Shown one piece after another: positions 1 through 12,125 of a stretch of 64,000 bases of DNA (the first letter of the stretch is position 1; every line of letters starts with the position of its first letter). A program made the translations under genes and the position numbers. The notes beneath the pieces were generated by a model, which saw only the letters and a program-made list of their open reading frames with translations, made no database searches and was not told where the DNA came from. This stretch comes from Latrodectus hesperus (taxonomy: Eukaryota > Arthropoda > Arachnida > Araneae > Theridiidae): NCBI GenBank assembly GCA_037975125.1, contig CM075862.1, forward strand, positions 17,477,283 through 17,541,282, read 5' to 3'.

Positions 1-76
1 TTCATTACTGTCCCTTTACTAGAATGCCTCGGACTTTCCTTGTCTTTTTCAGCAAGGTCTACTTCAGAGGCTTCAC
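1..76 (-). CDS. possible internal exon, cut by the left edge
   Basis: Read on the minus strand, a pyrimidine-rich stretch ends in TTTGCAG just above position 76. After it one frame stays open to the window edge, with a hydrophilic charged translation (EASEVDLAEKDKESPRHSSK). The acceptor-like site and richer codon use than the surrounding sequence are the only evidence. No domain is recognisable and the exon continues outside the window. It could equally be a chance open stretch next to a repeat. Confidence 0.25.
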
Positions 77-149
77 CTGCAAATGCAGAAAGGATTGTTA
101 TATTTTGTGTCTTTTCAGCCACAAGATAATAGTTAATAAGCTCAGGTAA

Positions 150-431
150 TATAAGTCCACCCAGCATTGCCTGAGATACTGGGCAAGGCAAATTACTCTA
201 GAAGTTCGCCAGGCAACTAGAGGCTCCGTTAAGACACCATTACCGCAGTGCCAAATAACCCTAGGCACGGGTCGCATAACACCAGGGTTTACGGGAGCTG
301 GTTCGCGGCCTCTGATTCCATATTCAAGGCTATCCTGTCATTCCTACAGGACATTCGGTGATCCACCACCTGACGACGCGGCTGGTGGCTGCTCAAGCCC
401 CAGGAAGGTATGCGTACCCCTTGGTTCCAGG
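150..431. other. GC-richer patch, probably part of an interspersed repeat
   Basis: This stretch is clearly less AT-rich than its surroundings and has no long open frame. Its composition changes sharply at the start of the 86-bp repeat at 432. It looks like a fragment of a dispersed repeat, but no family is recognised and no terminal repeats are seen. Confidence 0.3.
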
Positions 432-517
432 TATTATGGGAGATGCACTATTGTCTTTGGACATGTAGAAAACACTCAAAAGGACCACTTGTTATCAAAT
501 GTGTCTGCAAATAACTT
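432..517 (+). repeat. direct repeat, copy 1 (86 bp)
   Basis: The 86 bases starting TATTATGGGAGATGCAC recur at 780-865 with a single visible mismatch. The copies are offset by 348 bp in the same orientation. Confidence 0.95.
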
Positions 518-779
518 AAGGAAATTGTTCTATTCAACCCCCCTTTAAGAATTAATTTTTGCTATGATTTTAGAATGCTATGACTCTAATAAAGTTATTT
601 TCAATATTAATGCATCAAAATGTTCACAAGAGTCTCCTCTACAAGGTACAATTTGTATCCGGACATTTCTAGCCCTTTAAAATGATATATGGCACACCAT
701 TGTGAAGTTCAAAATTCCTTAGTGTCTAGAATCTCTATGGTAAAGTTGCCCAAGTTTCCTTAACTGTATTTCTGCCAAT

Positions 780-865
780 TATTATGGGAGATGCACTATT
801 GTCTTTGGACATGTAGAAAACACTCAAAAGGACCACTTGGTATCAAATGTGTCTGCAAATAACTT
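780..865 (+). repeat. direct repeat, copy 2 (86 bp)
   Basis: This is the second copy of the 432-517 repeat, with one visible mismatch. The 262 bp between the copies are AT-rich and show no gene. From 866 to about 2260 I see only AT-rich, non-coding-looking sequence. Confidence 0.95.
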
Positions 866-2264
866 TTGGAAATAGTTCTAAAATATTCCTTTTCAAGAAC
901 ATGTAAATTTTTAAAGAATATTCTATGGTAATATAGAAACATTTTTGCTAATAAATAAAAGCAATTGTTTTTAAAAGTAAAATCTGAAACAACATTTTTT
1001 GAATAAAACGTTTTCTCGTTTTGTAAGAATTGCAACAATTGTTTCAACTACAAAAAATTTCTTTTTAGATTGTGAGGAATTTTCAATAAGTAAAGAAAGT
1101 TTGTGAAGGTATGTCTACGTACTTCATATACACCTAAAAATTAATTGTTTGTTATCCAATATTTCACTATTTGATTCCATGAATTATATAAAAACCACAA
1201 CTAAAAGGTAAAGTGCTGTAAGTACATATATTTTAAAATCAATTAAGTTTAATTTTAGTATGTTTTTTTCGTCTAGTATAACTTAGCCTAGTTATAAGCA
1301 GGTATTTAATGTATACTAAATTTTTACTTTGTGGAATTTTTGAAAATAAGTACGTGATTTTTACTTTTAAACATTCTTTTTTTAAAATAAAAAGAATTGA
1401 AAAATATTCTGGTGAAAAAACCTAAGAGAAAAGATAAAGGCAGTTAATTTATCGTTAAATTTATATTAAATTAAAATTATATATTATATGTACCTTTTAT
1501 CTTAAGACATAACAGATTATATTATCAACTGTGTCCTTGACTGTTACAGAAGTACAACACAGCCTGTATTAAGTAAACATTTATTTTTCTAAACTTCTCA
1601 GATTGAAAGAATTTACAGGTAATACATTTATAAAGAATTATGTTCTTATGGCCCTGCGCGTGATATTTTCACAAATAAGAAATTGAAGGTGAAAAGCTGT
1701 GAAAGTAAGTATCTTCGGTTACTTTTCCTAAACATAAGGATAATATTTTATAGGTCAGTTATAACGTTTAAAATATGCAACTCTTCTTTTGACAAGTTCA
1801 TACTTTTGTGTAAATACTAGTCAAATATCCTAATAAATGTATTATATTTTATATAATAATTTATACCAGGAAACTAATTATTTATTTCATCAAATCTTGT
1901 TCCTTTTTAATGTGGAATTCATTGATTGTAAAATTTATTTAACTGTTGGGTCAGAACATCTAAAAAGACTTTGAAATAACTATATATAATATGAACCAAA
2001 AATGATGGGTGATTTCTTAAACAGATCTTTAAAATTAATATTTTTCAAATTACGGTAAGTTATAATTTAAAAAAATGGTTGTATATATAGATGGAGGAAA
2101 ATTCTAAAACATATATGTGAGACACTTATAAACATAAACTCTACTTTTATAAATTTGTGTACCAATGTAGGAAAGTATTTCGTTTCTATGTTTTAAGTTT
2201 CAGACATTTATAACCGAAAAAATGTAAAATACCCAAGCTTGAAAATGAATGCATGAAAAAAGGT

Positions 2265-2585
2265 GATTCAGTGTCTTTCGAGCAAGTTTATGGATTCAAT
2301 TGAGAAAGGACAGGCGCCTTCAATAATTGCGGATTATCCTTGAGAAAAGTTGGTGATCTTTCTTGATGAAAACGAACAACTATAATTCGGATCCGTTATC
2401 CCTGGATGCAGGAAGAAAAACGGATCGATCACACTCACCTCTCAGCCACGGCCAACTAGACACACTGTGTCTAGTTGGCTGTGTCTCAGCTCCTACGCAC
2501 CTGATGACAGGCAGGTTATGCGAAAGGCAGTGATGGGTCGCTCAGCCATATCAGAAACATAGCGCAATAGGTTCTGCCGGCTACG
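2265..2585 (+). pseudogene. Tc1-like transposase, N-terminal scrap
   Basis: Scattered frames give pieces typical of the Tc1/mariner helix-turn-helix region in the right order: a CGLSLRKVG-like recognition helix segment, then PWMQEEKRIDHTHLS, then DRQVMRKAVMGRSA. Stops and frame changes separate them. No DDE domain follows and no terminal inverted repeats were seen, so this is a short dead fragment. It stops where the non-LTR relic begins. Confidence 0.5.
2451..2479. repeat. perfect 14-bp inverted repeat with 1-nt centre
   Basis: The arms GCCAACTAGACACA (2451-2464) and its reverse complement (2466-2479) are separated by a single base. It sits inside the Tc1-like scrap and interrupts its reading frame, so it is probably a local inverted duplication rather than a functional site. 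Confidence 0.9.
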
Positions 2586-2689
2586 GTTTAATGTGTTCTT
2601 ATAACATTCGAAGTCTCTTACAGCAGAGTGAAATATCCACTGATAAAAATATATTTCGAACTACTACCTACTCAACAATATGGATACAG

Positions 2690-3815
2690 AAAAAAACTTT
2701 CTACTGTCAAACAAACCTCTATGCAGCCATGCTAGTGTTGGACGTCTCAAAGGAATTCGATCGCGTTTGGCATAAAGGCTTAATGCATAAACTAATACAA
2801 CTTCACAGATGAATCCAGACATTATCTTAATGTACTCTTACTTAAACAACAGATTTCTTCAATTCTCTCACAACACAGGAACATCACTCACCTTAAGCAT
2901 AAAAGCAGGGGTACCGCAAGGAAGCATCTTCGGCCCTATCTTATATCTTTTTCATACTCACGATTTCCCAACAACAGAAGACAATAATACCGAAATAGCC
3001 TTTTATGCAGACGACGCAGCAATCCTGGCAGAATCCCAATGATGCAATTCTTGAAATACAGATAGCATTAAGTGAATTGGTGCATTCATTGGAGAGTTGC
3101 AATAGGCGCAGAAAAATCACAACTAATAATATTTAAAAGGAGGAAGAAAATAAAATCAAGCATATATAGAAATGATAACAAATTATTTTTGTTTGATAAG
3201 GAAGTACCTTAAGTATATACAGCCAAGTATCTGGGATTAACCATGAATAATAAATTGACATTGACTAACCACATTAACTCCATCACCAAAGCCACTCAAG
3301 CATATGGTAGCATTAAAACAATTATAGGAAAACAACCAAAGCTATCATTAAAATTAAAACACCACCTCTACATCTCTGTGATAAGACCTGTGCATCCTCA
3401 GTATGGAACAATATTAGTTGTTGTTGCTTATGACACCTGGACAAGCCAAGCTCGCTATGTCTTTGGCAGTGCGAATTAAGCCAATAGAGAGCGTCTTTCG
3501 TTTGAATCAGAGCACCACGAAGGTGAAAGTACGACAATATTAGTAAAGCAGATCAACGAAAACTACAAATTTTCCAACAAAAAATGCTTAGATACATTAC
3601 AAACGCTCCATATTATATTAGGAATAAAAATATTGCCAAAGAACTCAAAATAGATGATATTTTAGCGCACTTAAATAAATTAAACAAAAACTTTTACTGA
3701 AAAGCAAAAATTTGCAAAGCAGAAAATTTCAAAGAGGACTTCAATTATGAATATTTAAGAGAAAATAAATATAGACCAATAGTAAAACATTTTCTTAGTG
3801 AAAATGGATAGTTTC
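2690..3815 (+). pseudogene. non-LTR retrotransposon reverse transcriptase relic (Jockey-like)
   Basis: Three successive frames carry collinear reverse-transcriptase motifs: VLDVSKEFDRVWHKGL (2731-2778; first catalytic Asp), GVPQGSIFGPILYLF and FYADDAAILA (about 2909-3030; the YADD box), then YLGLTMNNKLTLTNHI and the thumb (3228-3440). A C-terminal block, KMLRYITNAPYYIRNKNIA (about 3580-3640), follows. At least three frame breaks and stops make it non-coding. The upstream endonuclease ORF is absent, as expected of a 5'-truncated non-LTR copy. The Jockey label rests on motif style only. Confidence 0.8.
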
Positions 3816-5128
3816 TCAATGTATATAGTGTATATAGACTCTATTTTCTATCTTTAGCATTATATTATAGCCCAGAAAAAGTTCTTATTTCATTTTTTAT
3901 AACCCAGAAGTGCATTAATTTATTTTCTATACAACTATCAATTTAACATAGGAAATCTTTGCTATTACAAACCACGCTCTCCTCAAAATGCTCAATGCTG
4001 ATTGGACAACATAAGTTTTCTAAAACTTTCCCGCAAAAATTTTGCGAACCGATGCCAGAAAAGTCAAGCATTCCTATATGGAACTACAACAGATGAAGGA
4101 GTAAAGGCGTGCTGTGCTGACCGAAATTCTGTGAGCACAACAGATCCAAGGTCCAAGTTGTTTAAATGCTTAAATATAGACAACAGACATGACATTTCAT
4201 TTTTTTCTCAAAAAAGTGTATGTGGGAAATAGTTTAATATGTATTTCATCGTGGATTGAAGTTTCAAAACTCTGACTTCAATAGAAGTCATCCTAGAAGA
4301 TAGAAATAACAAAATGTAAATATGTCAAAGAAATAATAAATCAATAAGATGCGAAAAATCTTCCAAGGATTATGAAAAAATCGCCTTAGATATCAGAATA
4401 AGCGATCTATTCGCTTTATTGCAAAATATGCATTTCAGAATTAGACCTTTTGAAACCAGAAAAGAGGAAGTTTTCCCAAAAAGAACTAATCTGACTCGCG
4501 AAAGACAAGCAACTTCTTCAGAGTGTCGCATATCATTTCTGAAAGAAAATTCTTTGCAATTAAACAGTCGCAGAAAAATCAACACACCAGATATTGGTCA
4601 ATTGAATCTTTTAATTCTGTGGGGCGCTGCTGTATAACATCTCCTGAATCTACTATTACATATGCGCTGGAGAATAATTTGTGTTACTAGTAAAATTACG
4701 TTTTGTTTTCTATTACGGAGAAAATGAAAATTAATAAATTTAAATCAATAAATATCAATACGAACTATTTATTAGTTACCATGCTGCTTTGAGTTAGTAG
4801 GTACTTTATGAATTGATGCACAGATTTTCCAATGGGTTTCATCTTTTTTCTGTGTGGGAAAAATTCCTGAATTTCGTGTAATAGATATTATGTGTTTTAT
4901 ATCTCCTTTTTGAGGGAGTAACCTCTCCAAAAGTAAAATTTTATGGATAACATATTTTAATTATTAAGATCAGAATTTGCTTTAAACCACACAGAATTTC
5001 GAAATCTTAAAAAAAGAAATCCCCAAAGTAATAGAAAAAACAGTTGAAGAATTGCAGCTCGTGACGGAAAAATTGCTATATTCTTACATCTCTGTTTACA
5101 AACCATAAGTCGATTTTTTTCAAAAATG
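3816..5128. other. intergenic, no recognisable gene
   Basis: The stretch is AT-rich. Short open frames on both strands around 4000-4230 and 4370-4640 have no recognisable motif and overlap each other, so they are treated as chance. Confidence 0.6.
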
Positions 5129-5138
5129 CTTAATTATG

Positions 5139-5304
5139 ATTGGTTTGTTTGTCGCTCAACGGTCATTTTTTACACACGAGGGCTAATTAGACCGGGACCT
5201 ACGGTTTAAAGTGGATTTCGAACCATTACAAACATCCATGCCCAAGGTGGGATTCGAACCTATGAACTGTTGAACCGAAGGCAAGAGCGCTAACCATTCG
5301 GCTA
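5139..5304 (-). mobile_element. tRNA-derived SINE, family A, full copy
   Basis: On the minus strand it starts with a tRNA-like head. A box-A-like TAGCCGAATGGTTAGCGC is followed by a box-B-like GGTTCGAATCCC, the two RNA polymerase III internal promoter elements. About 90 bp of unrelated body follow, ending AAACAAACCAA. A 10-bp target duplication CTTAATTATG flanks it (5129-5138 and 5305-5314). The same head and body recur at 35657-35830. It encodes no protein and would depend on a LINE for movement. Confidence 0.85.
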
Positions 5305-5556
5305 CTTAATTATGTATTGTGAACTATATAATAGTAATAAAATGTAATTTTTTTTATCATTATTAAATAAATGAATTTTTTGTTTTCCGTTCGGAAAAAA
5401 GCTAAACTATTTGCTGTATCTCCAAAAAACATACTTTTTATGAAAAAAATTCCGTCTATGAACTAGTATTTTCCAAGGTATATCATGCATAGCTGGCAAC
5501 CAAATGCTGTGTCCTTTGTCGCAACAACTTGTCGAGCATATCTCACCTCGAGCTTG

Positions 5557-5643
5557 AGTATTTGTAGTGGTTTAAAATTTAATTCCGATCTAATTAGCTC
5601 TCGTGTGCTAAGAATGACCGTTAAACGATAAACGAGACTAACC
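5557..5643 (+). repeat. SINE family A body fragment
   Basis: The segment from TTTGTAGTGG through ATGACCGTTAAACGATAAAC matches the body of the SINE at 5139-5304 in opposite orientation and more diverged. The tRNA head is missing. Confidence 0.65.
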
Positions 5644-5649
5644 AAGATA

Positions 5650-6889
5650 TTTTATGTACTAATACCCATAAAATATAATTTATGCTTGCAGATTTGAGTA
5701 AAAGCAAAACTATATTTATATCAATACTTAAAAATATAGTGTATACATGTCAAATGGAGGGGATTGCTTAATTTATATTAACTACTCACGAAAATGTTTT
5801 TAAAACTACTTACAATTTTTTTTATATAAACTACTTACTATAAATTTAATATTTTTCATCCATTTTTCTTTAAGAGAATTGAACCAAGTTAGATGCCTTT
5901 TCAAATCAAAAATTACATTTTAAAGCTGTGAATTATATTTTCTTTGGAAAAGAATTTTCTAAATTTATATCTTATACAAATGTTAAACAAATTAGCTTTG
6001 TTTAAAATACATACTGAAATATTTTAATTAGGGTTGTATAACTTACTTAATGATATTCTAAAAAAATTGTCACAAGCATTTTACAAAATGTTCTTTCATA
6101 ATGTTAGAAACAAAATTAAAAAAATATCATTATGTTATATACAAAATCTTTCTTTGTTTACATATACAATAAAGGTGATTGTTTTACTAACGTAATAGCT
6201 GTCCATTTATCTTTCCAACAATGATGTGTACTTGTCATGAGTTTGTCGATGAATGTCAATCCTTCTCCTTATAAATTTATTTTGCAATATTATGAGTTTT
6301 TTGCTGTCGTATATAAAATAATTCACAATTTGATGGAATGGTTATGGAAGTAACACGAGTGGTGTTAGTCGAACATCTTTCAATCCTTTGTGTTCCAGAT
6401 TAACGATCCATGCAGCTGAAGAAGAAATATTTATTGACATTTACAACTGTAAAGAACGAGTTTAAACCGGCTTCAAATGATTTGAAAACTTTGATTTATA
6501 AAGTATTTTCGAATTAACTTTTTTAGGAAATAAGTTATCAGATGTCTTAAGATAAGAAATCGAATTTGTAAAAAGTTAACTTTAAACGCATGCTCCTTCA
6601 AGATGTGAAATTCAACAAATTTAGCAAGATTTCTCTCTTAGTTTTAATTTATGATAAATTTTCCTCCACTTGATCAAGGACAGGCTTCCTTATTGTTCTT
6701 TGTAAAATAAAGATTACATTGCCATTCGATCATATGAAAATTTCAAGTCAGTAAAACCAATTTGAAACTTATGTAATCAAAAACTACCTCTTCGCTCTCT
6801 TTTTAAAATTTTTCTCTAATTTTTTATATTTTAAGAGAATGACATGCGCCATGTCTGTTAATTTTTTAACATTTTTATTTCCGACGGAG
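5650..6889. other. AT-rich intergenic spacer
   Basis: No open frame with recognisable motifs, no repeat pair and no tRNA-like sequence was seen here. Confidence 0.6.
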
Positions 6890-9728
6890 GAACACAAAAA
6901 AATATTTTTGTTCAACCTATTTGTTCTATGTAAAGGAAGTGTCTCATAACTTACCGTATGTGAAATGCAATTAGAAGTTTTGAGAAAACTCACAATATTA
7001 TACATATTGCTTCATAAATAAAAATAAACTCCATAAACTATAGAATAAAAGAAGACTTCATTTCCAGAGTAACTAAGCTTGTCTATTAGAAATCAAATTT
7101 TTAAACGACTTTTTGGTGACATTTTTATATCTTAGTCAGATCATCAGTTTTCATCAAATCAATTCTGACTTTATTGAGTTTATTAATATCAGTGAATCTT
7201 TTCAGTCAAATTTCGTCTGCAATTTTATTACAATTAATCATAAAAATTTTCATTTATACACAATCTTTACTAAGCAAAATATTACATAACTTCAATTTTT
7301 TCATATGTCAAACCTCACACACTTTACTAATTAATTTCCAAATTTATACACTAATTAATATTTTTGAACCAGGAAACCCTATGAAATTTTTTATTCTAAA
7401 TATCCTATCCGGTATACTTTATTTTGGATGTCAGACATGTTTTATCAGCCCTAACGACACACACTAATGAAAGTCTTATTATGTTTTTGCAAAAAATTAT
7501 TTTTGTTTGATTGTTCTTTTTTGTTTTTGGTTTAGTTATTCCCTAAATACTCCTTTTTCTATACTGTTGTTAACGAGTTCTAGAATTTTAGTTATTAAAA
7601 TTAGATATTTATATTATCATTTTTATAATCTTTTTTAGATTTTAATAATTAAAATTCAATTTTTGTCATTGTCTTTTATAATTTCTTATCAATTTAATTT
7701 CCAGCTATTTCTCTTTTGACAGAAATTCATATTTAAAATATTGTACATTTTAATATTTTGGCAACACCTTTTAATTTGTCTTTTCATTTTGTTCGTGTCC
7801 TAGTAAGTTAATCTTCAGTTTTGCTTCTTTTCGAATCTTTTTTTAAATACATTGCACCGTGGAATGGACAATCTAAACCTCCAAAAGTGTAATAAAAAAA
7901 TGCTTTAAAATATTAAATTGGTTTTTCATGGTTTAAAAATGGTGAAATTCAGTGTAATGCATGCTTTCTTTTTCCCGAGGGAGGAGTTAATTGGGAGCAC
8001 TTGCAATGGGATGACATCGAATTCGATTGAATAGATGACTAAAGCATATTATTTTCATGTCATAGCTTGATATCATTTTCAGCATCTTTCAATGGCGGAT
8101 TTCTTTTTGCTGAAGAATGCTGAAAACTTGGTATATAAACTTGAATAGTGATTTAAAATTCGTAAGTCTCTCTTTTGAATGAAAACATTGTACTTAATTC
8201 ACAGTAAAAAAGATTTGCTTTATTTATTAAGCCAGCCTATAATCCAACATTAGGTAATATAAGCAAATGATATTAAAATACAATATGCCAAAATTAAATG
8301 CACATATTTCATCCTGTAAGTTCAAAACAATGTGGTAAAGTTAAACAGCCCCTTTTTCTTTTAAATTTTCAGCAATTAACAGCTCATATATGAGCGGAAT
8401 TCAAATGACTTATTTGTGTCCAGTAATCAGGAAATGAATACATTTTTAATGAATTTTTCAAAATTTCCTGTTAAATTAAATTGTTGAATATTTGTTATAA
8501 TAATTTGAACAAGAACTGCAAAAAATATAAAAACATTTTTTTAATTATAATATATTTATGTCATAGACAAAGAATGGGTTATTAACTACAATCTAAAGTG
8601 AAATTTAAGAAACATCCACAAACAATGTTATGCTAGATTGGATGGAATGTTAGGCGGTAATTATTAAAAACATTTTCATGAATTTCAAACCTAGACTTAT
8701 CGGAACTATGTTATACAATAACTATTCCATGATATTGATTATGATTAAAGTATTTTTCCTCGTATTTTTTACATGGAAAGTGGACATTGGACTAAGAGCA
8801 GATGTTTAAGATACTATCTTCAAAAAATATGATGAGTAACTGATTTGAAATATATGATGAGTAATATTTAGAGTACAAAAATGAATACTTTTTTAACAGG
8901 ATTTGAATCCAGATGGTAAACTAATGGTAAACAAAAAATAATCACTAATCACTTCCGAAAGTCAATGATTACTTAAGGCAGAGATATTCTAAAGAAATGT
9001 CGAAACCGCCAATAGCTGTATTTAACTTTTAATTTGCAACCATACCTTACATATATAATTAAAATCTATAAACATTAGCGTAAAACGTGTGTGACACTGT
9101 GTATTGTTGTCAAAGATCTGCTATAAAATTTCAGAAAACTTTTTTTTTTTTGAAATTTGTAAGTTTTTTTTATAATAAATGCAGCATCTACATTTAAAGC
9201 TAGTAAATATCTAACATTGATATGGGAAAACGCAAAGAAAGTACGAGTTGAGAATTTGAAGAAGACTGAAATTCAGTGATGATCAAGATTTATGCCTTTC
9301 TTTTGACTCTTACTTCGAGTTACGAGAATAACAAAACGAAATATTGTCCAAAGTACCACATCAGTCGATTTTACAGTCAGCGATTAAGATTTAGCTAGAC
9401 TAAGTCAAAATCGTAGTTTTTATCTCATTTAATATAAAACATTATTACTACAATTATTAACATTATTAACAAAATAAAACATTATTACAAACTACTTATG
9501 AGTTAAAGCAAAATCGTGAAAATTTTAATCATTGGAATTTTTTTTCTGGATATTGTTTTTATGTTATTATGCTTTTACTGTTATTCTGAAAGTTAACCGT
9601 GTTCTGAATATTAAGATTTCAGTATATTGCAAACGAATTCTGTGTGAGATAATATGATTGTTTATTAATTATATATGACATAATCAGCAAATTTTATCTA
9701 TTGAAATACTTTAATACTCTCTTATGAC

Positions 9729-10979
9729 ATGTTTGATCTTAGAACTGGTTATTGGAAAAATATGTCCAAAATTCCGCAACTAAGCTTTTTGGCATCTCTG
9801 AAACTCGTCATTCACTTGTGGAAAAATGTTAAAATAATGCATGCTGTATTAGATGGCTCATGGAAGTATTATGCTATGGGTTTTGATTTATCTGGAAGCA
9901 ATAATTTTGAAATTTTGGCAAATATTGTAAGTCAGAAGTTGCGCCATCTTCTTGTCAACGATTTGTTATTTTCAGAAGTTAATATTTTTGTTAAGTTTAT
10001 AGGGTTAGAACTTTGCTACTGGATAGCTGAAAACAGAGACTGTATCTCAATTTTTGATTGCTCAGATTTTTTGAATTCTATAAAGTGGAATCAATATGGG
10101 GAAATACTTATATTTGAATCCATGAACGAATGGGAACACTGTTCAAACCATGTTATAATCTTCAAGAGAGCCTGTCATTACTGTTGCGAACCTCTAGTGC
10201 TTAAATTATGGGAAAAGATGCCAGAATATACAAGACATTATTTTCGTTGTTTTACCGGAAGAAACTTCTTGTTAAGATATTGGATTCATAAATTGCACAA
10301 TACAATGGATGAGTTTTCATCAGTGTTAAGAAATTACGATGAAAATGCTTGGAATCGCTTTGAAAATCTTCCTGGTTTTGAACCTGCATTCCCGAGTGAA
10401 ATATTTAATGCATTTATGGCTTTGATTTCAATAACTAATTTAAGTTCAAGTGCTGTTACTTATTTTATGTCTTTGATTGGTCATGAAAAAAGAAGTATTG
10501 TAGCACAGGAACTTATGCCCATCGCTTTTGAGTCAGTTCGCTTAGATACTTCTACTCTGAATCCTGTCGGTATCGTCTTCTCTTTGTTTCAGAATATGAA
10601 TGAAATGCATCAAAACATATTTGTTCAAGATTATGGTATTAGATTTCTATTTTTGATGCTTAACTGTCAAGCTTATCAAACTTTCTTTCGACCTGTTATT
10701 GAAAAGATGGGGGATCTTTTAGATCCCTACGATTATTATATGTTAGTGGATATTGTATGCAGAAGAATCGTAAGTAAACTAATTCTAAACAAATGGCTCT
10801 TAATAGATATTTGGGATGCTTCGCCAAGATGCTTAAAATCAGAATGTTTCAAACTACTTTTCTTAAACCCGTATATGTTGGGCATATTTGATAAGCAGTA
10901 TTTTCATGTTAGCAGAATTTTACTGAAAGATGCCAAATTAACAGTGAAAAATCAGATATTTTCATTTTTCGAGATTTAG
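9729..10979 (+). CDS. uncharacterised 416-residue protein, intronless, tandem-duplicated
   Basis: A single uninterrupted frame of 417 codons in strongly AT-rich DNA is very unlikely by chance, and a decayed paralogue exists at 19844-21100. The ATG at 9729 is chosen because the paralogue starts at the equivalent ATG; the frame is open upstream only to 9705, after a TGA at 9702. The protein is rich in aromatic residues, Leu, Ile and Cys and looks mainly alpha-helical. No signal peptide, clear membrane segment, zinc-finger spacing or catalytic signature is recognisable. Conserved-looking blocks are GLELCYWIAEN (about 97-107), FKRACHYCCEPLVLKLWEKM (about 145-164), YWIHKLHNTMDEF (about 185-197) and DIVCRRIVSKLILNKWLLID near residues 340-359. 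It ends FSFFEI. I do not recognise the family; it is probably a lineage-restricted multigene family. Confidence 0.78.
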   Translation: MFDLRTGYWKNMSKIPQLSFLASLKLVIHLWKNVKIMHAVLDGSWKYYAMGFDLSGSNNFEILANIVSQKLRHLLVNDLLFSEVNIFVKFIGLELCYWIAENRDCISIFDCSDFLNSIKWNQYGEILIFESMNEWEHCSNHVIIFKRACHYCCEPLVLKLWEKMPEYTRHYFRCFTGRNFLLRYWIHKLHNTMDEFSSVLRNYDENAWNRFENLPGFEPAFPSEIFNAFMALISITNLSSSAVTYFMSLIGHEKRSIVAQELMPIAFESVRLDTSTLNPVGIVFSLFQNMNEMHQNIFVQDYGIRFLFLMLNCQAYQTFFRPVIEKMGDLLDPYDYYMLVDIVCRRIVSKLILNKWLLIDIWDASPRCLKSECFKLLFLNPYMLGIFDKQYFHVSRILLKDAKLTVKNQIFSFFEI

Positions 10980-11140
10980 ATGTCAATTCATAATTCACAT
11001 TACTGTAACTTTGTATGCTTAATATTTAAGATTTAAAAATATTTTATGATTTATACTTTATTAAATTTGTTTTTACTGTTTATTCTTTTTAAAATGACTA
11101 TCAGTATAATGCTTGAACGCATTTATACATTCATAGATGA

Positions 11141-11146
11141 AATAAA
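11141..11146 (+). terminator. polyadenylation signal of the 416-codon gene
   Basis: AATAAA lies 162 bp after the stop codon. It is kept at the equivalent place in the paralogous copy (21267-21272), which supports a real 3' end. Confidence 0.5.
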
Positions 11147-11763
11147 GAATAGAAATACTATTTATTGACGAAAAAAAGAATATTGCATTTGCGTATTCTT
11201 AAACTAGTGATGCGAATTAAATAAGGATTATATATATTATAACTTTAAACGATAATATTTTATATATGCTGAATACTAACTATATAAATGCATTCACAAT
11301 ACTTAACATTTAAGAGAAAATGTAATGCATAAATTATGTAAATATTCATGGAAATCAATATTAAAAAGAAACAATTTATAATTAATTTAAGAAATATTTT
11401 CAACATCTAATATCGTAAAACCTATACTAATTGTAGAAAATAAAATATTCAAAAATCTCTAATTTTTTAAGCATTTGTCATTTCAAATTGTAACATATTT
11501 TAATGTTAAATTTTTTGTTTGAAGATCATATCACACCAGAGTCGTTGTTTCCAATCCTAGAAGTTATTAGAAAATTCAAATGACATTGTCTTTATATATT
11601 CTCAAACTAAAATTTTTAGATTTAATAGAAACATTAATTTACAAGAAATTTTCCCTTAAACCGCATTTAATTAGCAATATTAATCGATAATTAAGAAATA
11701 TATAGTGACTCTATTTCTGAATTGTTATATACATAGATACATAGTAAGTTATCTCGTAAAACA

Positions 11764-12125
11764 GCGTTACAGCTTTGCAAATTGAGAGCTGAAAATGGAA
11801 AGAATTCCGCTTTTCCACAGTGCAGAATTTTTCAATTCTAATTGATCATTTATCGATTATCGGCCGTATACATATCCAAGCCTCCATTAGCTACTGAGTT
11901 CAAAATTCAAAGCTGATATTAATCTTAAAAAATGCAGATTACTATTGTGATGAATCTCGAATATATGTTTTATGAAAAGGTATTTCAGAATTTGAAAGAA
12001 ATTACTGTCGCAATGTTTCTGAAAGAAATTTGTTTAAAATAGTGGCTACATAAAATCTACGACACAATGGATGAGTTCTTGTTGATTGTGAAAAGATATT
12101 GAACATTGCTATGATCGATCGCATT
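11764..12125 (+). pseudogene. older decayed relative of the 416-codon gene (unit 1)
   Basis: Short pieces in changing frames recall the 416-residue protein in the same order. A CKLRAEN-like piece matches the CYWIAEN block, then comes a FQNLKEITVAMF-like piece at the place of the PEYTRHYFRCF block, then WLHKIYDTMDEFLLIV, which matches WIHKLHNTMDEFSSVL. Stops and indels abound. It lies about 800 bp downstream of the intact gene in the same orientation. A matching, slightly longer relic sits in unit 2 (23860-24560), so it predates the large duplication. Confidence 0.55.

Noticed and set aside
7174..7467. 97-codon plus-strand frame with a hydrophobic translation
   Set aside because: The aligned stretch of unit 2 (around 15540-15850) is full of stops and indels with no coding-like conservation; AT-rich chance frame.
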